Shown here one piece after another: positions 1-7,627 of a stretch of 24,052 bases of DNA; positions within the stretch are counted from its first letter, which is position 1; each line of letters starts with the position of its first letter. The stretch spans positions 1-24,052 of the forward strand of contig CAJOEG010000003.1 in assembly GCA_905233405.1 (NCBI GenBank). Direction: 5' to 3'. Under the pieces are notes generated by a model. It saw only the letters and a program-made list of their open reading frames with translations. It made no database searches and was not told where the DNA came from. The DNA is from an uncultured Bacteroidales bacterium (GTDB lineage Bacteria; Bacteroidota; Bacteroidia; Bacteroidales; ML635J-15). The position numbers were made by a program, and so were the translations under genes.

Positions 1-610
1 CTCCGACCTACCATTCATTCTGACGCGTCCCGGATTCACTGGCTACCTTCCTGTTCACTACCTGCCCGAACTTTCGGAATGGCGCGAACGCATAGCTTTC
101 AACTACAGAATTGAGGACATTGCCAAGGTTTATGTTGAATATCCCGACAAGAACGAATCGTTCATTGCCGAGCGTCTTGGCGAAAACAACTACAACTTGA
201 AGAACATCGACGGCTCAAGTCTGGAAACGTCGTTCGACACCTTGCGCGTAAAGGAGTTTGTAAGCCGCATAAAGTTCGTTGGCTTCGAGACTTATATTCT
301 TGACAGCCTTCAAGCTTTTAAACGCGACAGTTTGCAGAAGACAGAAATGATGGCATCGTTTACAGTCGAGGACAAGACTGGCGCAAAGAGCAAGCTCGTA
401 ACTTACCGCCGTCCCAACACAAATGGTCTTTTCGACCCGCAAGGCAATCTTTTCGAGTACGACGTTGACAACCTTTACGGCATTATCAACAACAACGAAG
501 TTGTAATTCTTCAGTACCCGATTGTTGACCCGATAACATTCTACAAGTCGGACTTCTTAGGCAAAAATAATCACGAAGCGATGAGATTCAAGGAAGTTGA
601 AACTCCGTGA
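1..610 (+). CDS. DUF4340-like domain protein, 3' end only
   Basis: The open frame enters the window from the left (first full codon at base 2) and stops at 610, leaving about 202 C-terminal residues. Near the visible start is PGFTGYLPVHYLPELSEWR followed by an IEDIAKVYVEYPDK segment. From memory this matches the middle and end of DUF4340 proteins of Bacteroidota, a beta-rich family whose N-terminus usually carries one membrane anchor; that part lies outside the window. No catalytic motif is visible and the family's role is poorly defined. A spacer of about 180 bases with a diverged palindromic repeat separates it from dnaN. The family call is recognition by eye and could be wrong; the frame itself is certain because it stays open and in register throughout. 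Confidence 0.6.
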   Translation, partial: SDLPFILTRPGFTGYLPVHYLPELSEWRERIAFNYRIEDIAKVYVEYPDKNESFIAERLGENNYNLKNIDGSSLETSFDTLRVKEFVSRIKFVGFETYILDSLQAFKRDSLQKTEMMASFTVEDKTGAKSKLVTYRRPNTNGLFDPQGNLFEYDVDNLYGIINNNEVVILQYPIVDPITFYKSDFLGKNNHEAMRFKEVETP

Positions 611-629
611 AAAGGATTTACGTTTTCTT

Positions 630-654
630 TGTAGCGGTGCAATGCGTTGCCACG
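630..654 (+). repeat. Diverged copy of palindromic repeat family B
   Basis: TGTAGCGG followed by a GTGCAATGCGTTGCCAC near-palindrome. The first eight bases equal those of the other family-B copies (3786-3813 read on the minus strand, 14401-14428). The palindromic core is inverted in base order (GCAATGCGTTGC instead of CGTTGCGTGCAACG). It lies 20 bases after the stop of the preceding gene and could form a small hairpin there. Confidence 0.45.
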
Positions 655-792
655 TTATAAAAATTATAACACCTTAATATTCCACCATTTACCCACATTC
701 CAAATTTTATGCAAATAAATTACCATACTTATTAATATAATTTGTATTTTTACACCCCAAATTTTAATCGTAAAACTTATAAAAATAATAAT

Positions 793-1926
793 ATGGATTT
801 TGTAATATCAAGCTCACAGCTTCTGTCGCACCTGCAAATAGTTAGCAGGGTTGTTAACTCAAAGAACTCACTTCCAATCCTCGACAACGTGCTGATGTCG
901 GTAGAAGATGGCATACTGAAAATTACCGCCAGTGACCTCGAAAGCACAATCACAACTACCTTGCCACTCGAAAACTACAGCGGCGACGGTGTTATCGCAA
1001 CCGACACAAAGAAGATTCTCGACGTGCTGAAGGAATTCCCCGAACAGCCGTTGACTTTCAACATAAATACCGACGACAAAAGAATAGACATCACCTCGCA
1101 GAACGGAAAATATACGCTCGTAGGCGTTGACGGTTCCGACTTCCCGCAGGCAACACAGTTGAAGGCCGACAAGACCATCAGCATCAGCATTAGCCCCGAC
1201 ATCCTTTATGGCGGTATCACATCGGCAATCTTCGCTACTGGCGACGATGAACTTCGCCCAATAATGAACGGCATCTTCATCGAACTGCAGGAATCGGGAA
1301 TAAATTTCGTTGCAACCGATGCCCACAAGCTCGTAAAATACACCCGCAAGGAAGTAAAGGCTCAGACCGAAAGTTCGTTCATCCTGCCGAAGAAACCTGC
1401 AAACATACTGAAGACCATTCTTCCAAAGGCTTCGGACGATGTGGTTCTCGAATTCGACGAAAAGAACGCAGTATTCACTTTCGGTTCAATCCGCTTGGTT
1501 TGCCGTCTGCTCGAAGGCGTTTACCCCAACTACAATTCGGTTATTCCGCGCGAAAACCCCAACAAACTTGTCGTTGACCGCGTAGAACTCTACAATTCGT
1601 TGCGCCGTATAGGTATGTTCGCAAGCCAGTCGAGCAACCTCGTTGGACTCAAGATTAACGGAAACACACTTGAAATATCGGCTCAGGATATGGATTTCTC
1701 AATTTCCGGTAAGGAAGTAATCAACTGCCAGTACGAAGGCGACGACATGGAAATCGGATTCAAGTCGAATTTCCTTGCCGAAATACTGAGCAACATTTCA
1801 ACTCCGGAAGTTACTGTAGAACTTTCCGACCCGACTCGCGCAGGAATAATCCTTCCGAAGGACAACGAAAACCCCGACGAGGATGTACTGATGCTCCTGA
1901 TGCCAATGATGATAAACAGAATGTAA
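793..1926 (+). CDS. dnaN: DNA polymerase III sliding clamp (beta subunit)
   Basis: This 377-residue protein has the usual length of bacterial beta clamps, which form a dimeric ring on DNA and tether the replicative polymerase. The N-terminus (MDFVISSSQLLSHLQIVSRV, then NSLPILDNVLM) is the standard clamp opening. GDDELRPIMNGIFIE and ATDAHKLVKYTRKEV are conserved middle-domain blocks. The C-terminus ends in a hydrophobic LMLLMPMMINRM segment like other clamps. The frame extends upstream to a TTG at 742, but homology begins at the ATG at 793, so 793 is the start. The upstream spacer is AT-rich; TATTTTTA at 745-752 is a 7/8 match to the Bacteroidota -7 box, too weak to list separately. A strong hairpin terminator follows the stop by nine bases. 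dnaA is not adjacent here. Confidence 0.96.
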   Translation: MDFVISSSQLLSHLQIVSRVVNSKNSLPILDNVLMSVEDGILKITASDLESTITTTLPLENYSGDGVIATDTKKILDVLKEFPEQPLTFNINTDDKRIDITSQNGKYTLVGVDGSDFPQATQLKADKTISISISPDILYGGITSAIFATGDDELRPIMNGIFIELQESGINFVATDAHKLVKYTRKEVKAQTESSFILPKKPANILKTILPKASDDVVLEFDEKNAVFTFGSIRLVCRLLEGVYPNYNSVIPRENPNKLVVDRVELYNSLRRIGMFASQSSNLVGLKINGNTLEISAQDMDFSISGKEVINCQYEGDDMEIGFKSNFLAEILSNISTPEVTVELSDPTRAGIILPKDNENPDEDVLMLLMPMMINRM

Positions 1927-1935
1927 CACAATACC

Positions 1936-1965
1936 GATTACCCGAGCAATCGGGTAATCTTTTTT
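1936..1965 (+). terminator. Rho-independent terminator after dnaN
   Basis: A perfect 10-bp stem, GATTACCCGA (1936-1945) with TCGGGTAATC (1950-1959), encloses a GCAA tetraloop and is followed by six T's. It lies nine bases after the dnaN stop and ends ten bases before the next ATG, so the exonuclease gene has almost no leader of its own downstream of it. Confidence 0.88.
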
Positions 1966-1974
1966 ATAGCCAAT

Positions 1975-2751
1975 ATGAGAATACAACTTCATAAACCGAT
2001 AGTCTTTTTCGACCTTGAAACAACTGGTGTAAACATTGCATCCGACAGGATTGTTGAAATTTCAATAGTAAAGGTTTTCCCTAACGGGGAAGAGATGCGC
2101 AAGACTTACCGCATAAATCCAGAAATGCCAATTCCATCACAGGCTACAGCAGTACACGGAATTTCTGACGCAGATGTAGCAGACTGCCCTAAATTCAAGC
2201 AAAAGGCAAAGGAGCTGGTAGAAATTTTCAGTGATGCAGACATTGCAGGTTACAACTCCAACAAGTTCGATGTTCCACTACTTGCCGAGGAATTTATTCG
2301 TGCAGGTGTCGATTTCGATTTGAAGAAGCGGAATTTTGTTGATGTGATGAGCATCTTTATGAAGAAGGAACCTCGAAACCTTTCGGCAGCCTACAAGTTT
2401 TACTGCAACGGCGACCTCGAAAACGCACACTCGGCAAATGCCGACACTGAAGCCACCTACGAGGTTTTCAAGGCTCAGGTGGAACGCTACGGTGACATCG
2501 GAAACGACATTCCCGAAATCTCAAAGTTCTCGTCGTATAACAGCAATGCCGACTTTATGGGTCGGCTCATCTACGATGCCGACCACAGGGTTGTCATAAA
2601 TTTCGGCAAGTACAAGGGAATGCTCCTGACCGATGTTTTCAAAAAAGACTCTGCCTACTACGACTGGATGATGAAAGGCGAATTCCCTCTCTATACCAAG
2701 AAGGTTCTTACCGACGAATACATGAAGTTCAAGATGGAATCAAAGAAATAA
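1975..2751 (+). CDS. DEDDh 3'-5' exonuclease (DNA pol III epsilon-like)
   Basis: A 258-residue protein with the three Exo motifs of the DnaQ/epsilon family. Motif I is FFDLETTG with D13 and E15. Motif II is GYNSNKFDVPLL with D99. Motif III is AHSANADTEATYE with H152 and D157, the DEDDh pattern. The catalytic domain covers about residues 8-170. A further C-terminal block (about 205-255; NFGKYKGMLL and YYDWMMKGEFPLYT) is typical of stand-alone Bacteroidales exonucleases and resembles the small C-terminal domain seen in ExoX-like proteins. It presumably trims single-stranded 3' ends in repair or proofreading; whether it joins the replicase cannot be told. The ATG lies only ten bases after the dnaN terminator, so transcription comes either from read-through or from a promoter overlapping the end of dnaN. 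Confidence 0.9.
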   Translation: MRIQLHKPIVFFDLETTGVNIASDRIVEISIVKVFPNGEEMRKTYRINPEMPIPSQATAVHGISDADVADCPKFKQKAKELVEIFSDADIAGYNSNKFDVPLLAEEFIRAGVDFDLKKRNFVDVMSIFMKKEPRNLSAAYKFYCNGDLENAHSANADTEATYEVFKAQVERYGDIGNDIPEISKFSSYNSNADFMGRLIYDADHRVVINFGKYKGMLLTDVFKKDSAYYDWMMKGEFPLYTKKVLTDEYMKFKMESKK

Positions 2752-2778
2752 AAAAAGCCCCGGATTGGGGCTTTTTTA
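2751..2778. terminator. Bidirectional terminator between convergent genes
   Basis: The stem AAAAAGCCCC (2752-2761) pairs with GGGGCTTTTT (2767-2776) around a GGATT loop, with A's on the left and T's on the right. It therefore works for the exonuclease gene on the plus strand and for the lipoprotein gene on the minus strand, which ends at 2794. Confidence 0.9.
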
Positions 2779-2793
2779 TTGGCATAATTATAT

Positions 2794-3720
2794 CTAATTC
2801 TCCTTATATACATCCAAGATACTTAAAATCTCAGTACCACCATACGGGTCGGTGGTCCATACGCGACCAATTTTCTTGTCAATCTTTGTAACCTTGTAAC
2901 CAGTCTTGAAACCGCCGACAAAATTACCCATTACCTCGTCGCCAACCTTTATGTCCTGATTAAGAGGAACAATCTTGCAGGCATCGGTGTAAAGCGAAGT
3001 AATTTTTCCTGCAAAGCCACTCACTAGCAAATACTTGTCGGTAGGATTTATAAGAGTGTAAATCTTGTAGCTTCCATCGCCAGTAACAACAATCTGTGCA
3101 CCAGGCTGCATTGCGCCATCTTTCAGCACGACAAAAGTATTCGGTCTCAACTGTTCGTTGTTGTGTTCGTTGGCAAAGCCCTTGCCGTCGTCCTTCCAGT
3201 CCATGTCGAGGTAGCAAACCTTTGGCGATGAGGGATTTGAGTCGTCAGTAACAATGGCACGTTCCATTCCCGAACCGCTTTGCCACCAAGTGAGCACAAT
3301 GTCGCCTTTCTTTGCTGTCTGACCCTGCGGAATTGGAATTATCAGTGCGTTAGGCATTTCGATGTCCTGTCCCATACTGGTTACGACCGATGATTTTTCG
3401 CCAATGCTCTTGAGGGTAGCGTTGTAAAAGATGTAAGTTTCCTCGGATGGATCGTTAGATTCCTTCAGCTTGCTTGGGTAGAACGAATGGATTGACAAGA
3501 CGGCTTGACCTTCGGCAAGTCCCTCGTTCTTAGCTTCTTCGGGGAAATACCACGGGAAATCGGATGCTTCGATTGCTTTCTCAAGGTCTGTCTTTGCTTC
3601 CTCGGTAACCTCGGTGTTGTTTTCATTGTTTTCCTGAAGGTTGATGTTGTGCGTAGTCACGCCACCGCAACCAGCCATTGCCAGCGACAATACGGCTGCA
3701 AATAAAATATTCTTTCTCAT
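2794..3720 (-). CDS. Putative lipoprotein, unknown function
   Basis: A 308-residue protein starting MRKNILFAAVLSLAMAGCGG: a short basic start, a hydrophobic stretch and a lipobox ending at C18, so it should be lipid-anchored after signal peptidase II cleavage. The reading frame runs on upstream to 3963, but that extension is repeat-derived sequence and the signal peptide fixes the start at 3720. An acidic, Asn/Glu-rich linker (about 25-50) leads to a beta-rich body with no catalytic motif I recognise; IVLTWWQSGSGMERAIV and KVTKIDKKIGRVWTTDPYGG are the most distinctive segments. The body has two short stretches (about 180-195 and 285-305) with the feel of small beta-barrel or SH3-like folds, which is only an impression. 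It is a single-gene unit: own promoter upstream, bidirectional terminator downstream. No function is assigned. Confidence 0.8.
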   Translation of the reverse strand: MRKNILFAAVLSLAMAGCGGVTTHNINLQENNENNTEVTEEAKTDLEKAIEASDFPWYFPEEAKNEGLAEGQAVLSIHSFYPSKLKESNDPSEETYIFYNATLKSIGEKSSVVTSMGQDIEMPNALIIPIPQGQTAKKGDIVLTWWQSGSGMERAIVTDDSNPSSPKVCYLDMDWKDDGKGFANEHNNEQLRPNTFVVLKDGAMQPGAQIVVTGDGSYKIYTLINPTDKYLLVSGFAGKITSLYTDACKIVPLNQDIKVGDEVMGNFVGGFKTGYKVTKIDKKIGRVWTTDPYGGTEILSILDVYKEN

Positions 3721-3747
3721 GTTTATGCTATTTATTATTAATGTCAA

Positions 3748-3777
3748 CAAAAATAATTCACTCTTTTCAAATGGCAA
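3748..3777 (-). promoter_or_regulatory. Promoter of the lipoprotein gene
   Basis: On the minus strand TATTTTTG (3755-3748) is a perfect TAnnTTTG -7 box of the Bacteroidota sigma factor. A TTG at 3777-3775 lies 19 bases upstream, the usual distance for the -33 element. The start codon follows the -7 box by 27 bases. Confidence 0.65.
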
Positions 3778-3785
3778 AAATTTTT

Positions 3786-3813
3786 TGCAGACGTTGCACG
3801 CAACGCCGCTACA
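3786..3813 (-). repeat. Palindromic repeat family B, copy 1
   Basis: On the minus strand this reads TGTAGCGGCGTTGCGTGCAA then CGTCTGCA. The core ACGTTGCACGCAACG on the plus strand is a near-perfect palindrome. It matches the copy at 14401-14428 at 26 of 28 positions and shares AAATCTGTAG plus CGTTGCGTGCAACGT with the copy at 14324. It lies just upstream of the lipoprotein promoter. Confidence 0.75.
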
Positions 3814-3856
3814 GATTTTGAAATTAATTTGGCGCAAATAATTGCATTGATTTTTA

Positions 3857-3887
3857 AGAATCGCGTCATGGCACGATTCTACATAAA
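3857..3887 (+). repeat. Palindromic repeat family A, copy 1
   Basis: AGAATCGCGTCATGGCACGA followed by TTCTACATAAA. The ends AGAATCG and CGATTCT are perfect inverted repeats around a CATG centre. The copy at 14289-14319 differs at only two of 31 positions. It lies 43 bases from family-B copy 1, and the same two families are neighbours again at 14285-14352. Confidence 0.75.
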
Positions 3888-3908
3888 TTATCGAATTTTC
3901 AAATTTTA

Positions 3909-3976
3909 AAACGCCGAAGGCATGGTAAACAGCGCAGCCATTGAAACGGGCGTTAGCCCTCAAACGCCGAAGGCAT
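3909..3976. repeat. Direct repeat pair flanking the end of the radical SAM gene
   Basis: The 15-base unit AAACGCCGAAGGCAT occurs at 3909-3923 and again, identical, at 3962-3976. Between them is a GC-richer stretch including GGGCGTTAGCCC (3949-3960), a small inverted repeat. The right-hand copy lies inside the 3' end of the radical SAM gene and encodes its last residues, including MPSAF on the minus strand. Confidence 0.7.
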
Positions 3977-4867
3977 AGAAACCTTCTTTATGATTTCGTC
4001 CAATCTTTCCAACGACCAATCCGGCACATATTCCTCCGAATTGCTACTCAATTCCTGGAAATATCCGTTGTGCAGACCGCATTGCTTGAAATAGGCAGAT
4101 ATTTCGTCGTATTCGTTTTGCGAGAGGGTTCGTCCTAGCAATGGATGGTTCTTTACATCTGCCGTAGGAAAATATTGAGCCATAAGGCTTACGTATATGT
4201 TGCGGTCGTAGGATGCAAGATAGTCGAGTACGCGCTTGCTGTTGTCGAGGTTGCCAGGCAACACAAGATGGCGCACAATTACGCCACGTCGCAGCATCCC
4301 GTTGACAAACACATTCTTAGGTCGCTGGCGCTTCATTTCTGTTATGGCAGCAGTTGTCACTTCAAAATAATTTGGTGCTGATGAATATTCCACTGCAAGG
4401 CTGTTGTCGGCATACTTGAGGTCGGGCAGATACACATCTACAAGCCCTTCGAGACGACGCAACTGCTCTACCGATTCGTAGCCGTTGCTGTTGTAGACCA
4501 CAGGAATTTTTATCTGCGGCTTGTATTTGGTAAGGGTTTCGGCTATTTGTCCTGTAAATTGCGTAGGGCTTACAAGGTTTATGTTTTCAGCCCCAACGCT
4601 TTGCTGGTAAAGCATAAGTTCCCCGAGCGTATCAACAGAAAATTCTCGTCCGTATGCAGAGCGAGAAATAGTATTGTTCTGGCAGAAAATACATCGCAGG
4701 TTGCAACCCGAGAAGAAAATGGTTCCACTTCCTCGCGTTCCTGAAATGCACGGTTCCTCCCACTCGTGTATGCCTACACGGGCGATTGTCAGACCTTTCA
4801 CACGGCAGAATCCCATCTGTTCGGTGCGGTTCACCTTACAATTTCTTGGACAGGAAGAGCATTGCAT
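3953..4867 (-). CDS. PflA-like radical SAM protein
   Basis: This 304-residue protein carries the radical SAM signature CNLRCIFC (C55, C59, C62), which binds the 4Fe-4S cluster that cleaves S-adenosylmethionine. The N-terminus has a second set of cysteines (C3, C6, C10 and C21 in MQCSSCPRNC and GFCRVKG). This is the pattern of the PflX branch, annotated as pyruvate formate-lyase activating enzyme-like proteins. VVYNSNGYESVEQLRRLEG and VYLPDLKYADNSLA are further family blocks. No glycyl-radical enzyme lies nearby, so the substrate is unknown. The start at 4867 is supported by the N-terminal cysteine block and an excellent promoter 23 bases upstream. The last residues (MPSAFEG) are encoded by a dispersed direct repeat, so the original stop may have been lost or moved. 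Confidence 0.85.
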   Translation of the reverse strand: MQCSSCPRNCKVNRTEQMGFCRVKGLTIARVGIHEWEEPCISGTRGSGTIFFSGCNLRCIFCQNNTISRSAYGREFSVDTLGELMLYQQSVGAENINLVSPTQFTGQIAETLTKYKPQIKIPVVYNSNGYESVEQLRRLEGLVDVYLPDLKYADNSLAVEYSSAPNYFEVTTAAITEMKRQRPKNVFVNGMLRRGVIVRHLVLPGNLDNSKRVLDYLASYDRNIYVSLMAQYFPTADVKNHPLLGRTLSQNEYDEISAYFKQCGLHNGYFQELSSNSEEYVPDWSLERLDEIIKKVSMPSAFEG

Positions 4868-4889
4868 TACTTTGTTTTTTTATCGGACG

Positions 4890-4921
4890 CAAAAGTACAT
4901 TTTATTTTTTGGTGATAACAA
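4890..4921 (-). promoter_or_regulatory. Promoter of the radical SAM gene
   Basis: On the minus strand TACTTTTG (4897-4890) fits the TAnnTTTG -7 box. A TTG at 4921-4919 sits 21 bases upstream as -33 element. It is arranged divergently with the efp promoter in the same 152-base spacer. Confidence 0.65.
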
Positions 4922-4986
4922 TAAAAAAGATTTCACTCCGTTATCACAATAACGAAAAAAAATTTCAATAAAAAAATAAAAGTAAT

Positions 4987-4994
4987 TATCTTTG
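4987..4994 (+). promoter_or_regulatory. Promoter -7 box of efp
   Basis: TATCTTTG is a perfect TAnnTTTG -7 box, 25 bases before the efp ATG. The -33 region is weak: only TTTC around 4963-4966, about the right distance upstream. It probably drives efp and the closely spaced genes that follow. Confidence 0.65.
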
Positions 4995-5019
4995 CGCCCT
5001 AAATTTTGAAAAAGTATAT

Positions 5020-5583
5020 ATGGCAACAACAGCAGACATTAGAAAAGGTTTAGCAATGGAACTCGAAGGAAAGCTCTATTTAGTGGTTGATTTTCAACAT
5101 GTAAAGCCAGGCAAAGGTGGAGCATTCGTACGTACCAAACTTAAGAGCCTCGAAAACGGAAAAACCATTGACAAGACATTCAATTCAGGTGCATCAATAA
5201 ATCCTGTAAGAATTGAACGTCGTCCCTATCAGTTTGTTTACAAGGACGATATGGGTTACAACTTTATGCACATGGAGACTTTCGAGCAGATAGCTATTCC
5301 CGAAGACGTTATCGACGGTGTTGAATTCCTCAAGGAAGGTCAGGACGTAGAAGTAGTGGTTCACGCAGAAACAGAAACTCCGCTTTCGTGCGAACTTCCT
5401 CCGTTCATTGAAGCTACTGTAACTTACACAGAACCAGGTCTGAAAGGCGATACCACAACAAATGCACTAAAGCCAGCAACTATTGATACAGGTGCTCAAA
5501 TAATGGTACCTCTATTCATCGAAATCGGTGAAAAGATAAAAGTCGACACACGTACCAAAGAATATGCTGAAAGAGCAAAGTAA
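5020..5583 (+). CDS. efp: Translation elongation factor P
   Basis: A 187-residue protein of normal EF-P length. EF-P binds the ribosome between the P and E sites and rescues stalls at consecutive prolines. The KOW-like N-terminal domain has VVDFQHVKPGKGGAFVRTKL. K32, in the PGKGGA loop, is the residue at the tip of domain I that other bacteria modify by lysylation or similar reactions. The C-terminus has GLKGDT and the IDTGAQIMVPLFIEIGEKIKVDTRT block of the two OB-fold domains. No EF-P modification enzyme is next to it. It has its own promoter and is followed after 19 bases by the Wzz-like gene, with no terminator between them, so co-transcription is likely. Confidence 0.97.
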   Translation: MATTADIRKGLAMELEGKLYLVVDFQHVKPGKGGAFVRTKLKSLENGKTIDKTFNSGASINPVRIERRPYQFVYKDDMGYNFMHMETFEQIAIPEDVIDGVEFLKEGQDVEVVVHAETETPLSCELPPFIEATVTYTEPGLKGDTTTNALKPATIDTGAQIMVPLFIEIGEKIKVDTRTKEYAERAK

Positions 5584-5602
5584 AGTTGGTTTCTAATTAG
5601 TA

Positions 5603-7627
5603 ATGAACGAAAACGACAATAAGATTACTTTCAATGCTTCAGATGTTCTATTTCTAATAAAAAAGAAATGGAAACATCTGTTGATTGTATGCTCGGTGGC
5701 ATTAGTAGCATCCCTGATTATAAGTTTTTGCATCCCAGAAAAATACAAATCGTCGGTTGTATTATATCCTGCCAATTCCACTTCTGTCTCTAAGACCCTT
5801 GCTACTGATGAAAACACAGAAAAAGGTCTGCTACAGTTCGGAGAAAAGGAAGAGGTAGAGCAAATGATGCAGATGCTACAGTCAAACGACATAAGAAACC
5901 GTATAATAGAAAAGTATAACCTCATCGAACATTACAGGATAGACCCAAATACTAAATACCTGTATACTAAGCTATACGACAAATACGAAGACAACGTAAA
6001 GATTTCGCGCACTGAATATACCTCGGTCAAGGTAGAGGTGCTTGACGAAAGTCCGGACACTGCCGCAATGATAGCCAACGACATCTCACAGCTTCTCGAC
6101 ACCGTATATTCACGAATGCAGAGGGAAAGGGCTTACAAAGCGCTTAAAATTGTGGAGAATGCAATGTTGGAGCAGGAAGCCCTTGTAAAAAACATTAGCG
6201 ATTCTCTTGAAAAACTCGGTCAGCTTGGTGTAATAGAAGTGAAGTCACAGACTGAAATGTACAGCGAACAATATGCTATTGCTCTGGCAAACGGAAACAC
6301 AAACAAAACAAACGAACTGAAAGCAAAACTTGATTCACTGGCAAAATATGGTGGAGCACATACAATGCTTACCGCACAGTTGAAAGAGGAAGTACAAATA
6401 TTGACTCAATGCAGAAACAAGTTCAGGGAAGCAAAGATTGAGCTCGAGCAGGACTTGCCGAATGCATTTATAGTGAACAAGGCAGAAAAGGCCGAGCGTA
6501 GTACATATCCTATACGGTGGTTAATTGTTCTATCGTGTGTATTTTCTACATTCTTACTTGCTCTGATGGTTCTGGCAATAGTTGAACCATTAAAAAAAAA
6601 AGACGGAATAGTTATAAGTGAAACAAAAGAAAAAATAACATACAAAGAAATATTTTTTATAAAACTACCTAATTACGAAACTATGGAAAGTTATTTCAGG
6701 ACAAACGCAATTTTCAGTCTTATATCTAAATGGAAATGGCATTTATTGATAATAATTGTAGCCGCTACCGTTTTAGGCTATGCCTTTTCATTTTTCATTC
6801 ATCCAAAATACAAATCATCTGCAGTCCTTTATCCTGCAAATATCGTATGTCACTCCGATGAATCAGAATCAGAGCAAATGCTTCAAATTCTTGAATCGGA
6901 TGACATCAAATTTCAAATTATTAAAAAGTATGATTTATATTCACGCTACCGCATCGATACGAGTAAAAATGGGTCATTAGCAAGTATGATGTCAAAATAC
7001 GAAAGCAACATAACCATAGAAAAGACAGAAAACGAGGCAGTTATGATAACAGTACGTGACGAAGATCCACAAATAGCTGCTGATATGGTTAATTCTATTA
7101 TAGAAACCTATGATACTCTTGTGTTAAAAATGAATGCACAGAAATCTATGGAAATACTAAATATATATTCTAAAGTTGCAAAAGAAAAGGCTCGTGCCAT
7201 AGATAGTCTAACAGAAATAATGAAAAAATACGGAACTGAATATGGAATGATCGACATGGCTACGCAGAAAAGAGCATTAAGTGAAGCTGCAGCAAATGGA
7301 CATAACCAAGGTAACGCTGACGTTATCCTTAAAAACTGGGCAGAATACAAAACTGACTTTATGAAAACCGATACTTTGTTAAAAGTCAATGTAATAAGGT
7401 ATATTAATGATTTGAATATATGTGAAGATACACGTCGCGACATAAACAAACAAATGACTTACTCTCATGTAATATCAAAACCATTTGTGGCAGATAAGAA
7501 ATATTATCCATTACGATCTGTTTTCGCTCTAACTTCAGGAATAGGCGGATGTCTAATAGGAATAATAGCAATTGCAATTATTGAAGGTTGCAGAAAACGG
7601 AAGGAAGAAGTTGACACCCAAGACTAA
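5603..7627 (+). CDS. Double Wzz-like chain-length determinant protein
   Basis: A 674-residue membrane protein made of two Wzz-type modules in tandem. Module 1 has TM1 at about 25-43, the motif PEKYKSSVVLYPAN at about 46-59, a periplasmic coiled-coil region, and TM2 at about 306-328. Module 2 repeats this: TM3 at about 379-398, HPKYKSSAVLYPAN at about 400-413, a coiled coil, TM4 at about 640-663. SNDIRNRIIEKYNLIEHYRID in module 1 mirrors SDDIKFQIIKKYDLYSRYRID in module 2. Wzz proteins set the length of surface polysaccharides made by Wzy; most have one module and two TMs. A run of ten A's marks the module border. Module 2 is visibly more AT-rich than module 1. An in-frame ATG at 6683, just before TM3, could start module 2 separately. 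No kinase domain is present. The next gene, a Wzy/WaaL-like protein, overlaps the end. Confidence 0.85.
   Translation: MNENDNKITFNASDVLFLIKKKWKHLLIVCSVALVASLIISFCIPEKYKSSVVLYPANSTSVSKTLATDENTEKGLLQFGEKEEVEQMMQMLQSNDIRNRIIEKYNLIEHYRIDPNTKYLYTKLYDKYEDNVKISRTEYTSVKVEVLDESPDTAAMIANDISQLLDTVYSRMQRERAYKALKIVENAMLEQEALVKNISDSLEKLGQLGVIEVKSQTEMYSEQYAIALANGNTNKTNELKAKLDSLAKYGGAHTMLTAQLKEEVQILTQCRNKFREAKIELEQDLPNAFIVNKAEKAERSTYPIRWLIVLSCVFSTFLLALMVLAIVEPLKKKDGIVISETKEKITYKEIFFIKLPNYETMESYFRTNAIFSLISKWKWHLLIIIVAATVLGYAFSFFIHPKYKSSAVLYPANIVCHSDESESEQMLQILESDDIKFQIIKKYDLYSRYRIDTSKNGSLASMMSKYESNITIEKTENEAVMITVRDEDPQIAADMVNSIIETYDTLVLKMNAQKSMEILNIYSKVAKEKARAIDSLTEIMKKYGTEYGMIDMATQKRALSEAAANGHNQGNADVILKNWAEYKTDFMKTDTLLKVNVIRYINDLNICEDTRRDINKQMTYSHVISKPFVADKKYYPLRSVFALTSGIGGCLIGIIAIAIIEGCRKRKEEVDTQD
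6592..6601 (+). other. A10 homopolymer at the Wzz module border
   Basis: Ten consecutive A's encode part of LKKK (residues 330-333) directly after TM2 of the first Wzz module. One extra A gives KKKRRNSYK then TGA; one A fewer gives KKKTE then TAG. Either slip would therefore end the protein after module 1. The run may be a slippage site or a place where sequencing error has fused two genes. Confidence 0.6.

Noticed and set aside
742..792. Upstream TTG start for dnaN
   Set aside because: The added residues (MYFYTPNFNRKTYKNNN) are AT-rich leader sequence; clamp homology begins exactly at the ATG at 793.
3721..3963. Extended N-terminus of the lipoprotein gene (up to 81 more residues)
   Set aside because: The extension covers both palindromic repeats and the promoter, while MRKNILFAAVLSLAMAGCGG at 3720 is a complete lipoprotein signal peptide.
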